18,589 bases of DNA from JBFXJF01 sp050175155 (lineage in GTDB: Bacteria; Bacillota; Bacilli; Tepidibacillales; Tepidibacillaceae), in contig JBFXJF010000034.1 in assembly GCA_050175155.1 (NCBI GenBank), positions 1-18,589 on the forward strand, read 5' to 3'. A program made the position numbers and the translations under genes. The notes beneath the pieces are model-generated. The model made no database searches. It had not been told where the DNA came from and saw only the letters and a list, made by a program, of their open reading frames with translations. Positions 11,001-16,303 of the stretch are shown here, one piece after another (position 1 is the stretch's first letter; every line of letters starts with the position of its first letter).

Positions 11001-14000
11001 GTTTTGCAGTTTCAAATGATGGATCGGTTTATCGACTCGATTACAATAATAGCGAGCAAACTAAATTATCGTACAATGTTTTAAATATTTATCAAAACAT
11101 TTATTTTTATAATTCATCTAATTACATTGGTGAAAAAAACGGCGAAGTTATAACAAATGCATCAAACGCATATACTAGCAAATCCATGGAACTAAATGGA
11201 ATAACATATGCTACTTATATTTCATACTATGGTGAAAGTTATTTCTACATTGATGAAAATGGACAATTATTTGGAAATGGATATGCTGGGAATAATGCTT
11301 TTACTTTATTCTACCAAGGTGAAAATTATTCGTACGAACTTAATAAAATTTCATTTGATATTGAAGAAAAGATTCTTACATTGGTTTCAACTAACACCCA
11401 AGGGATTCAAGAGTGGACACAAGATGAAGAAATTGTCTTGACATTTAACCAACGAATTATCGAAGATGCGATGTTTAACAGCATTTATGTTGCTGATGAA
11501 AATGATGACTTGGTAAATACTGAGATAAAACTTATAAATAACCGTATTCATATTACTCTAAAAGAAGATCTCATCTTAGGCAAAGATTACTTTATTATAA
11601 TCAATGAAAGTTCGTTTGAGACTATTCTTGGTACTCCAAATAGTGGAATGATCCTTAATTTCTTGACTGGACTAGAAGTGGAAATAGAGGACATTGTAAT
11701 AAATAACGAAGAAATCATTAATATGACCACAGCCCTTTATGTTAATGACAAATTGACACTAGATTTAACCATCATGCCTGAGGTTGATTATAAATATTTA
11801 GTCATGTCATCTTCTAATGAATCGGTCGTAAAAGTTAGCAACGGGATTGCCACAGCTGTTTCAAGCGGCGAAGCAATTATTACAATTGCAGATATAAAGG
11901 GAACCATTACAAGACAATTCACAGTGGTAGTTAAGCAAGGGATTGAGGATATTGCTTTTGATAATCTAATTGTGACCTCATTACTCAGTGAAGGTACTCG
12001 ACAAATTGTTCCATTGATTAACCCCAAAACTTATACTGAAAGCAATATCATATATTCATCAAGTGATGAAACCATTGCAACCATTAATGAAGTTGGTCTT
12101 GTTACGTTGCTAAAAACAGGTCTTGTAACTATTAATGTTTATGATGAATTATCAGGAGAATCAGCTAATCAATATATTTCAATCCTTGATGTTAGTATAG
12201 ATGATTTAAAGATTAAAGATATTCAGGTTGGTTACGATGGTCATATCTATTATTTAACTGAAAATGGACAAGTCTATTATAAAGATAGAAACATGAAAGT
12301 CCCAGTATATACTGGAATGAACGAAGTTCAAAAAATTAGTTGTTCTGGTTATGAAGATAATTGTTTAATATTGAAGAATGACGGAAAAATTTTTCAATCA
12401 TCGAATCATTTTTTACAATATGAAAACAATTATTTGGAATACCATTTCACATTTAACGAAATTACAGGTCTTGAAAACATAATTGATATTAGAAACTATT
12501 GTGGTGAGGGATCTCATTATTATTTCGTTGATATTGATGGAACATTATGGGGAATGGGCCAAACAAGATATGGGCAACTTGGATTTAAGAGCGATTCCTA
12601 TATCGGTACACCAATTCCAATCTTCACCTCAAATGATGGGATAATTAAGGATTTTGCATGTGGATATTATGGATTGTTGATTTGGACAGAAGATAATAAA
12701 CTTATTTATTCAACTAAATTTAGCGATGGTTTAACAGAACTTTCAGGATATGGAGATATCACAAGCTTTAATTATGCCGAATCTCCAGGTGTTCATAGTT
12801 CGTCTTTTGAATTTTCTTTTGGAAATGGTATTAACTATTATTTTGCATACTTGAATGATTCTTGTATAACCATCAATAATTGTCCAAATGAATATATAAC
12901 ATATGTCAAGAATATTCAATGGAAAGGACCATCAAATTACGAAATGGGATACTTAAATGAAAATGGTGATTTAGTTTATTGTGGAAATAATGCTTACAAT
13001 AAAACAGGTAGCGAAGTGATGGCCACGATAGCAAAAACCATTAAAAACCCAAATCCTAATTCATCTATTTCTAAAGTATACATCACTAATAATAACATTT
13101 ATATTTTAACTGAAGATGGTAAATTATTTGCTGCTGGTGACAACTCGATGTTCCAACTAACAAATTTAACAAATATTAATACATCCTCAGGGTTTAACGA
13201 AATTATTCTTAACTACAATGATGAGTTGATATTAGACTTCACATTTAGCATCAATGATACCGAAACCGATGTTGCTCTTGATCGAGAGATGATTGTCACA
13301 TTTAACCAATCAATCATAGGAAATGCCATTAAAAACATCATATTAACATGTGAAGGAAAATATGTATCATCAAACATCTCCTTAAAACTCAATCAACTCA
13401 TTATTGAACCAATTAATGGATTACAGCCAGGTAAAAATTATTCACTCCAAATAAATAGTGATATAGTTTCCACCATTAATGGTCAAAAAAATTCTCAAAA
13501 AAATATTCAATTCACAACTAAAAATGAAGAAACCACTCAATTTGATACAAAGGATGAATTTAGAATTGATTATTCTATGTATGGATTTACCGGTTTGACA
13601 GATGAATTTAATAGTTTGGGGTATGTATCTAACTTTATCAACAATGCAATACTTAACAATTATTCTAATACAAACCTTGATACCTGGATTCGGTTTTTAA
13701 CTTATGAAGGAGATTATCAAATTCCAGTTACCAACAACTATTTCGGAACCACCAATTTATCTGTCATTAAAAAGGTGCTCTATGATTATGATCAATACTC
13801 AAATTTGAACGATCTTATTGAAAGTCCATTCTTAACGGTTGCTCCTGTTACAAATTTCCCATTTATTACCGATATCACATTGTTTGATGCAAACGGGAAC
13901 GAAGAAGAATTCGCAACAGCTGGCATCAACTATATTACAGTCGAGTTTAATACTAATATGGATATGTCACAGCCATTAAAAGCATATTTTGGTCCGGATT

Positions 14001-16279
14001 ATCCATATACTGACTTCTTGATGACAGGAGAATGGATTAATTCTCGCACATGGAAGGGATTATTTAATGTTTATACAACTACTGGTGATGGTCTAGAACA
14101 TCTCTTAGTCATAGGTGCAAAAAGTGAAACTGGTTATGTAATGACAAAAGACTTTAGATTGGTATTTACAATTTCATCAATTGGAGCTGAAAGTTTAGAT
14201 TTATTCGCCGAAGCAAAAGATGGTTTTATTGAATTATCATGGTTGGGAAATGATGACGAACTTGCAATTGGGTTTAACATTTACCGCTCTACAAGTTCTG
14301 AATATGGCTATAACATTATCAACGATTCCTTGATTGGCCTTGATGGTGAAACATATCAAGATACAAACATCGAATCAAATGCTACCTATTACTACAAGAT
14401 GGCAGTTGTATATTCGGACTTATCAGAATCTGTTTCAACCGTACCAGTTAGTGCAACAACAAAGGATAAAACATTACCTGTTCTTATACATAATCCATTT
14501 TATACCGTTACAGAAGGTGCAAATTTAGTCATCTCAACAAATTGTTCGGATAATGGATATGTGAGTCGTGTGGTATTATATTATCGTTCCTTTGGGGAAA
14601 CCAATTACAATAGTGTTGATATGACAACTTATGATTCTTTATTAGGTAATTCATGGCAAAACATGAACTATGTATGCACCATTAGTAAGAATTTTTTAAC
14701 ACTTAGTGGAGTTGAATACTATATTGAATGTTATGACAATGATGGGAACATGACAAGTTATCGGAATGCGAATACTCCAATCAGTGTTGATGTCATTAAG
14801 AATAACATATCACTTGAACCAATTATCACAACCTTATCCAAATATTCAGGTAACAATACAGGTGGTTATACACTAGAAATTTATGGGAATAACTTTACAA
14901 CAAATAGTAAAATCTATGTAGAAGGAAAGGAAGTTGTGACCCATTATATCAATTCATCACTTCTAAATGTAGATGTTCCAGCATCTGATACGATAGGATT
15001 TGTATCAATTGTTGTCGAAACAGAAAACGGATCATCAGTAAGGAACAATATATTTGAGTATATTCCTGAATATCATTATCCGATTATTGAAGGAATTTCA
15101 ACAACTACCGCTTTAATGGAGGGTGGTGAAACCATCTATGTCATTGGAAATGATTTCACAAGCGATATCAATGTCCTATTTGATAATGTCTTAGCTATTG
15201 ACGTCGTCTTTGTGTCTAACAAGATTTTGAAAGTTACTACTCCAAAAAGCGAAAGTCAAAAAACTGTTGATATTACTGTTACTAATTCAAACAACAATCA
15301 AGATACACTTTATGATGCCTTAATGTACGTTGAAAAAATGGATAATGTTCTAAATATTTCAGGATTTTCAAAAACAGACGCTCATTATTTAGGTGGAGAT
15401 ATCATATTAGTTTACGGAAACGGATTCAATTATACATCTAAAGTATACTTTGATGACCTTGAAGCAGTGACTACATTCGTCAACTCAAAAGTATTAAGAG
15501 TTATAGTACCAATGCATTCGAAAGGAACAGTGCATGCTTCTGTAGTCAATGCAACTGACTCGACAATTATGTTAAATGCATTAACATACAACGATAAAGT
15601 GTCAACTCCTGTTTTAACTGATGTATCATCACAAAAAGGTAGGAATAGTGGAGGTGAAATAATAACCATTTTCGGAAGTGGGTTCTCGATGTACCATGAA
15701 GTCTACTTTGGAGATGTTAAAGCGAATGTCATTTCTATTATCGATTCAGCAATTACAGTTGAAGTTCCTTCTAATGAAGGTTGTGTTGATATTATAATAA
15801 AAGAAACACTGACAAATACAACACAAAAATTAGAAAATTTTTATACATATTTAAATTATATTGTGTCACTTGAAAAAGGGATTGATACAATCGTTGCTGG
15901 TAATCAGTGGATTGATGCTGGTGTCCAGTCTAATTATGATTTAACTGTAGTTGTGTCTAATAAATTGAACACAAATATTAACGGAGTTTATCAAGTAACG
16001 TATAAATGTTATGATGGAGCTGAACTCATTTCGACTTTAATTAGAGTTGTTACAGTAATTAATCAAAAATTTGAAGTAACAATCACACTAAATGAAGGGT
16101 TATCTACTATTAAATTAGGAGATGAATATGTTGATGCCGGTGCATCTTCAAATGCTGGGAAAGTAGAAATTTATTCTAATAATGTTGATACGTCCAAAGC
16201 AGGAACATATAAAGTAATTTATGTTGTTACTGTTCAAGGAATAAGCTATTACAAGACAAGATATGTCTATGTTAACTAA
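1577..16279 (+). CDS. Giant secreted S8 subtilase (4,900 aa) with beta-helix, C-type lectin, Big_2, RCC1-like propeller, FN3, TIG and DUF5011 domains
   Basis: One uninterrupted frame. Domain order by residue: signal or membrane anchor 15-43; prodomain about 45-150; S8 catalytic domain about 165-475 (D200, H255, N345, S418); beta-sandwich 486-620; beta-helix from 638; C-type-lectin-like 875-985; three Big_2 about 988-1247; five propeller-Ig modules 1248-3983; beta-helix-end-like segment 3995-4095; Ig-like 4097-4200; FN3 4205-4297; Ig-like 4298-4410; four TIG 4413-4758; two DUF5011-like 4759-4900. The C-terminus (KTRYVYVN) has no LPXTG, membrane helix or basic tail, so surface retention would depend on an uncleaved N-terminal helix or on a partner. 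Typical subtilases have about 300-1,500 residues, so this is exceptionally long. The catalytic set is intact, so I expect an active extracellular serine protease. Its substrate is unknown. The propellers and lectin-like domain suggest binding of proteins or glycans. It shares a promoter with the lipoprotein gene 24 bp downstream. Confidence 0.95.
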   Translation: MSNHYLKNAMNGCIVKRIFGLMQLVLIIFATVGLLTIGTICAKKVFEFASNEITLNESTEYIDGRIAVKYHKQGFKLFSNELNLDPKYFSEYKETGIKLKNQTWYSFIFDDEFIWYEVALQPETSVNEAMNILKLEKNVVCVEPIYIRTKFDVLESGIEDELYNDQDYMNLINLNSARNHLESIGINRGGSSDVVVAVIDTGVDYNHEDLKNNIWINTAEIPENNYDDDGNGYIDDYYGYSSVDNNGNSMDVNGHGTHVAGIIAAENNGIGIEGIAYNVKIMAIKAASPAGIFTTSSIIGAIKYASINGADIINMSFAGTQYSVQEEDALQAAYNTAILVAASGNNAAPNNPIGPNFYPASYESVIGVMASTSSNTVASFSNYDYEEYDYYEYEVCAPGVNLMSTIPNGKYRKLSGTSMASPVVAAIAALVRSKFSDHEKFNTRFIVDQVIQTANPNISTLGCITTHNYFTSVDAYNALTKAPEPSLKIDDYFIIDDPSISSVNDGDGVMDSGETIYIGAIVQNRWGKATNTIVNLNVTSDLGVVSPYIEIIHGTINYGDIGAGNTVGNGIIYDDEGVIIDVTDPFIIQVSEDTPNDCVHQINFYSTCENGYDETDEKTYEYYLYVLIASRKGKEVPNLITTDMVLTKENLWIVNNMVTIKEGATLTIEEGTKVQFWSSDPDDIYGIKQIAGITVKGNLIVNGTKENPVQFVTSELFRDFTIEIEKSNNGVIILNNAEIENPYIIGAKYIDGCYFVQNGEAIYRRDVNAYEGTVSENFSYPYVDAVDIQNSIFYALGDNPMIPWLQLYVNGNLKNNLFSCCKTIINQSDNCDKVIEGNVFVNSSRSNNTYLTTKIYVGYNSPSFSVVDGVRNDETGVGYLLVSAANYEMAARFAKYVGGYLASINTQKEQSYLENIDLVSDTYYIGYQYDSPTTSFVWADGSKITFDQVSNPESIGRYVIMNESNWTKTESGNLTKYYLVEIPTNTLIDDFSFAQETIFLDENELAYDVDILFTPSTGDVSTLVYSSSDETVFKITANNQLQAVGQGTAILTIKTKDEFVSHSIEIQVGSTNEIESINIKNENTTIALDQLLRLPITILPFNTTEKVIYTSSNESIVSIDRFGNIKGISVGFATVSASNVDGTIIDSIDVQVIIPIEELSLTESIYEVELSSGVVELPEIFYAPINATDVGYTYETSDSSIAFVNAEGKLVLSTIGIVSIRINANNTTGIYVDLIVHVVENKSEEVKMSKIVESYLNFNNNWNNYYLGLTQNGDVWIWGAGIKFPQKTKLENVKDIKGTRDFGNSFIALYDDGTITTSINGEKIADISNVIVISSSNDSYVVLKDDGTLYGWGNNPYGKLCTGNEDYVSTPTIMPDVPGVIDVAQSYYNVYLLLSNGQVYYSGGHNQLYSFEILTGIGNVESFESNAYEVYAYSERYLYVLHYSGYYIQVESLDGYSLPSSRVLGENKVSRNGNTSSIAYIDKNGKIYAYGYNRYGKFSAASLNDRLYYYNPAEITVNNPDKVFNFETNLFVIDQDGKVYGSGLNSSYQLADMTNVNKSRLTKLNFGLTGTTNSLKMISNNISGLVGIKNGTQLVFTFDDAISEGSTFRNIRITDSNGKFISSTKFVDFNQVIITLTGDIINACSITIFFPDNAITGKFTGVFNKQTIIVDILDEIQIDDFQLKEEEMTVYKDEESLIQTEMIIDGLTYTNNEDYHRYIKWESNYPNIASVDKYGRIIAYKSGLVVITASTFDGAIVHTITVHVKVNIQTIDFAENVLILKVNDEYTLTPIIEPIDATDLVFNYESSNESIVTVDENGHIKAISNGIAFVNLDVNGKVATVFISVMDTEYVEPAIVKAVNLYDDYTFALDTNGVVWKFGFGYKNPVKQYENIKDIFGTKGFNEEIYLLSETNILSNTSSSTSYDVSQIGTIKNVIAGPNQYSIVITDEGKAYFGNLTNGFNQIGSFGNVIDAFIGYNDINYILTSDGKMYYVKLDTTYEIVEDVENVVSFIHQDNYWLYVISSDTMYNFYVYNDNHIEPNGNGQWTSYNATNYEKYWIHNIDRYAYINDNTLYWHTIYNNTWNQNQICDATNIKDVNFTSYNLFYITNNGELYGLGSSSDYRLTQLYDQNSLVPVRIYFGDVAKEETLQLVSTNINSIRTFKKGDTIEFVFNQSIFENLFNRISLKDGDNNYFEIIITTKGSMLSIELLQDLPIDEPCSLVIRQEAIKTFFGQLNGELSYSFESLSEESVQNANIVEDSIQVNFPNVYQLSVNITPNTLSNKYLTFDVVDDGILSIDKIGVITPHTSGTTTINVYNDLNVLLDFVSVTVIVDIESIDFATKSIVVKEGTTEEVGIIYTPVDATPQNLTFASSDENIATIDANGKITGISQGVVVISLTSESQTFSRDLVCYVVDVSFAYGQVKKIMTRSYDTVALLEDGSLWSWGSSVNVKYPRKLNIENVSDFTMDMNGSYINVIFNDGTIGSTIYAYNFDQTPSKVYGVNNVIKIVNEWNANTIALTSSGTAFLINGNTSLQIGNYTTIKDIAVTDYGCYLLLQAGNVIFYDGSTLSPIGLLNITSFVSGNNFSYAYGIGIDGYIYQMSYSNYDKMLNSPVTNGRDIVVSTNNLNEYMYVKDAKAYDQDGNVLSGDDVVQSVYYSSYIFANYYYITTDGKLHAKGSSCNYVLTGDYTTYQNEFVEIKVGAVLPLEKDLQIINNLSGANEYLKDDQIIFTFNQKIYDQDLSRIFMSSNDAIVEMSVKIQNNDLIITLLEDLTLNVDYKLYIPASSIHTILNQNNESIEYSITSLKELNIVNFELVQSSLEMNVDSTYTIETSINPITATNRYLIFTSSNTNVASVDEYGVIKSLSNGTAIITISYDNDETNVHIHKELSVNVVSFINEIIVSNEVLVATISDLFTIDYTITPIDANKYSIQMESDDQSIARIIDGKVELLEEGLVTITIYDEYTNINKSILINVKAEGYVERKVIKVIGISYNQYYAALLDDGTVYYWGKEIAKPKKFNVSNIKNIISSGWQLAFITQENTALIYNVGTITNIHLLKEISNVSAVSSSQYSDMIVLSSGKAYDLNNNQLTNFNNIVDVKYYNNYTYLLLSTGYVYVFSNGVVNLIKNLTNVIDFIPSNDYCFAVSNDGSVYRLDYNNSEQTKLSYNVLNIYQNIYFYNSSNYIGEKNGEVITNASNAYTSKSMELNGITYATYISYYGESYFYIDENGQLFGNGYAGNNAFTLFYQGENYSYELNKISFDIEEKILTLVSTNTQGIQEWTQDEEIVLTFNQRIIEDAMFNSIYVADENDDLVNTEIKLINNRIHITLKEDLILGKDYFIIINESSFETILGTPNSGMILNFLTGLEVEIEDIVINNEEIINMTTALYVNDKLTLDLTIMPEVDYKYLVMSSSNESVVKVSNGIATAVSSGEAIITIADIKGTITRQFTVVVKQGIEDIAFDNLIVTSLLSEGTRQIVPLINPKTYTESNIIYSSSDETIATINEVGLVTLLKTGLVTINVYDELSGESANQYISILDVSIDDLKIKDIQVGYDGHIYYLTENGQVYYKDRNMKVPVYTGMNEVQKISCSGYEDNCLILKNDGKIFQSSNHFLQYENNYLEYHFTFNEITGLENIIDIRNYCGEGSHYYFVDIDGTLWGMGQTRYGQLGFKSDSYIGTPIPIFTSNDGIIKDFACGYYGLLIWTEDNKLIYSTKFSDGLTELSGYGDITSFNYAESPGVHSSSFEFSFGNGINYYFAYLNDSCITINNCPNEYITYVKNIQWKGPSNYEMGYLNENGDLVYCGNNAYNKTGSEVMATIAKTIKNPNPNSSISKVYITNNNIYILTEDGKLFAAGDNSMFQLTNLTNINTSSGFNEIILNYNDELILDFTFSINDTETDVALDREMIVTFNQSIIGNAIKNIILTCEGKYVSSNISLKLNQLIIEPINGLQPGKNYSLQINSDIVSTINGQKNSQKNIQFTTKNEETTQFDTKDEFRIDYSMYGFTGLTDEFNSLGYVSNFINNAILNNYSNTNLDTWIRFLTYEGDYQIPVTNNYFGTTNLSVIKKVLYDYDQYSNLNDLIESPFLTVAPVTNFPFITDITLFDANGNEEEFATAGINYITVEFNTNMDMSQPLKAYFGPDYPYTDFLMTGEWINSRTWKGLFNVYTTTGDGLEHLLVIGAKSETGYVMTKDFRLVFTISSIGAESLDLFAEAKDGFIELSWLGNDDELAIGFNIYRSTSSEYGYNIINDSLIGLDGETYQDTNIESNATYYYKMAVVYSDLSESVSTVPVSATTKDKTLPVLIHNPFYTVTEGANLVISTNCSDNGYVSRVVLYYRSFGETNYNSVDMTTYDSLLGNSWQNMNYVCTISKNFLTLSGVEYYIECYDNDGNMTSYRNANTPISVDVIKNNISLEPIITTLSKYSGNNTGGYTLEIYGNNFTTNSKIYVEGKEVVTHYINSSLLNVDVPASDTIGFVSIVVETENGSSVRNNIFEYIPEYHYPIIEGISTTTALMEGGETIYVIGNDFTSDINVLFDNVLAIDVVFVSNKILKVTTPKSESQKTVDITVTNSNNNQDTLYDALMYVEKMDNVLNISGFSKTDAHYLGGDIILVYGNGFNYTSKVYFDDLEAVTTFVNSKVLRVIVPMHSKGTVHASVVNATDSTIMLNALTYNDKVSTPVLTDVSSQKGRNSGGEIITIFGSGFSMYHEVYFGDVKANVISIIDSAITVEVPSNEGCVDIIIKETLTNTTQKLENFYTYLNYIVSLEKGIDTIVAGNQWIDAGVQSNYDLTVVVSNKLNTNINGVYQVTYKCYDGAELISTLIRVVTVINQKFEVTITLNEGLSTIKLGDEYVDAGASSNAGKVEIYSNNVDTSKAGTYKVIYVVTVQGISYYKTRYVYVN
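2069..3001 (+). other. Peptidase S8 catalytic domain with complete triad
   Basis: The three signatures are present: AVIDTGVDYNHEDL (Asp200), NGHGTHVAGIIAA (His255) and SGTSMASPVVAAIAAL (Ser418). The oxyanion Asn345 is in AASGNN. A calcium-loop-like stretch DDDGNGYIDD lies between Asp and His, as in many secreted subtilases. Before CAPGV, an acidic, tyrosine-rich insert occupies residues 383-394. Confidence 0.96.
3488..4186 (+). other. Right-handed beta-helix-like region
   Basis: Residues about 638-870 begin with NLITTDMVLTKENLWIVNN and TIKEGATLTIEEGTKVQF, the usual entry of parallel beta-helix domains in secreted proteins (a strand, then 'G.TLTIE.GTKV.F'). Strand-turn repeats such as GNLIVNGTKENPVQFV and NNGVIILNNAEIEN follow. 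The helix merges with the next domain without its usual ending, which instead appears about 3,100 residues later. Confidence 0.65.
4199..4531 (+). other. C-type-lectin-like domain
   Basis: Residues about 875-985 follow the C-type lectin fold pattern: GYLLVSAANYEMAARFAKYVGGYLASINTQKEQSYLENI (in pieces: helix 1, then 'GGYLASI', then helix 2), YYIGYQYD, FVWADGSKITFDQ and NESNWTK..YYLVEI. Typical calcium-binding EPN/QPD and WND triplets are not clear (ESNW is the nearest), so calcium-dependent sugar binding is uncertain. Such domains occur in bacterial surface proteins for ligand binding. Confidence 0.78.
4538..5317 (+). other. Three Big_2 (BID_2) Ig-like domains before the propeller modules
   Basis: Three units of about 85 residues show the Big_2 pattern 'YSSSDETV..I...NQLQAVGQGTAILTI', 'YTSSNESIVSIDRFGNIKGISVGFATVSA' and 'ETSDSSIAFVNAEGKLVLSTIGIVSIRI'. 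They are typical stalk domains of surface proteins. Confidence 0.85.
5318..7138 (+). repeat. Module 1: seven-bladed RCC1-like propeller + Big_5 + two Big_2 (residues 1248-1854)
   Basis: Seven blade units can be read in residues 1248-1574, each with a hydrophobic strand, a turn 'DG' or 'NG' and a 'VYxWG'-like strand: NGDVWIWG, DDGTITTS, DDGTLYGWGNNPYGKL, SNGQVYYSGG, YVLHYSGYYIQ, KNGKIYAYGYNRYGKF and QDGKVYGSGLNSSYQL. Blades 3 and 6 keep the 'YGK' loop of RCC1 repeats. An SbsA/Big_5-like Ig domain follows (1575-1675), then two Big_2 domains (1676-1854). Confidence 0.8.
7139..8839 (+). repeat. Module 2: RCC1-like propeller + Big_5 + two Big_2 (residues 1855-2421)
   Basis: The order is the same as module 1. 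Blade units include TNGVVWKFG, DEGKAYFG, SDGKMYYV and, last, NNGELYGLGSSSDYRLT. Blades 2, 5 and 6 are weak and rich in Tyr and Asn. Big_5-like 2148-2253 contains TNINSIRTFKKGDTIEFVFN; two Big_2 follow at 2254-2421. Confidence 0.72.
8840..10528 (+). repeat. Module 3: RCC1-like propeller + Big_5 + two Big_2 (residues 2422-2984)
   Basis: First blade LLEDGSLWSWGSS, later NDGTIGS, SSGTAFL, QAGNVIFYDG, IDGYIYQM, KDAKAYDQDG and last TTDGKLHAKGSSCNYVLT. Big_5-like 2710-2808 contains YLKDDQIIFTFNQKI. Two Big_2 (2809-2984) contain FTSSNTNVASVDEYGVIKSL and VTITIYD. Confidence 0.74.
10529..12208 (+). repeat. Module 4: RCC1-like propeller + Big_5 + two Big_2 (residues 2985-3544)
   Basis: First blade LLDDGTVYYWGKE, later SSGKAYDL, STGYVYVFSNG, NDGSVYRL, KNGEVITN and last DENGQLFGNGYAGNNAF. 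Big_5-like 3266-3366 contains LVSTNTQGIQEW and EEIVLTFNQRI, closest by eye to module 2. Two Big_2 follow at 3367-3544. Confidence 0.74.
12209..13525 (+). repeat. Module 5: RCC1-like propeller + Big_5, without Big_2 (residues 3545-3983)
   Basis: Blades: ENGQVYYKD, NDGKIFQSS, IDGTLWGMGQTRYGQLGFKS (the most canonical RCC1 blade of the protein), EDNKLIYS, a poor fifth blade, ENGDLVYCGNNAYNKTG and EDGKLFAAGDNSMFQLT. Big_5-like 3884-3983 has TDVALDREMIVTFNQSI and ends with NIQFTTKN. The two Big_2 domains of modules 1-4 are missing and the chain runs into the beta-helix-end segment. Confidence 0.76.
13559..14812 (+). other. Beta-helix end segment, Ig-like, FN3 and Ig-like domains
   Basis: Residues 4054-4059 read NYFGTT, followed by NLSVIKKVLYDYDQYSNL, the pattern that usually ends beta-helix domains ('NYWGT...I.K.IYDY.D..NLG'). 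Next come an Ig-like domain (4097-4200, 'FITDITLFDANGNEE' and 'VEFNTNMDMSQPLKAYFG'), an FN3 domain (4205-4297, 'IELSWLGNDDELAIGFNIYRS' in two parts, and 'TYYYKMAVVYSDLSES') and a domain with VVLYYRSFGETNY and GVEYYIECYDNDGN. I recall this series from the C-terminal half of secreted subtilases. Confidence 0.72.
14813..15850 (+). other. Four IPT/TIG domains (residues 4413-4758)
   Basis: Four units of about 85 residues share 'P.I..IS...G...GG..I.IYG..F.....V.F....A......S.I.V.VP': GGYTLEIYGNNF, GGETIYVIGNDF, GGDIILVYGNGF and GGEIITIFGSGF. They are clearly diverged from one another, unlike the lipoprotein repeats. Confidence 0.9.
15851..16276 (+). other. Two DUF5011-like C-terminal domains (residues 4759-4900)
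   Basis: Both units show 'L..G.DTI..G..WIDAG' and 'G.Y.V.Y' motifs: EKGIDTIVAGNQWIDAG with GVYQVTYKC, and NEGLSTIKLGDEYVDAG with AGTYKVIYVV. The same pair ends the lipoprotein encoded downstream. Confidence 0.85.
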
Positions 16280-16292
16280 TAGAAGATATAAT

Positions 16293-16297
16293 GGTGA
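16293..16297 (+). promoter_or_regulatory. Ribosome binding site of the lipoprotein gene
   Basis: GGTGA lies 6 nt before ATG 16304 and matches the 3' part of the Shine-Dalgarno consensus. The ATG at 16291 that overlaps it is out of frame and stops after nine codons. With only 24 bp from the stop of the giant gene, the pair is read as one operon. Confidence 0.55.
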
Positions 16298-16303
16298 ACA
16301 AGA

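Noticed and set aside
1577..16279. Frameshifted or artificially joined giant ORF
   Set aside because: There is no N, stop or abrupt change of composition in 14.7 kb, and the domain order is coherent from signal segment to C-terminal domains.
1577..16279. Mycoplasma genetic code (TGA as tryptophan)
   Set aside because: Tryptophans in the long frame are all TGG, and no TGA codon is needed in any gene.
16241..16279. Sortase sorting signal at the end of the subtilase
   Set aside because: No LPXTG-like motif, hydrophobic segment or basic tail is present.
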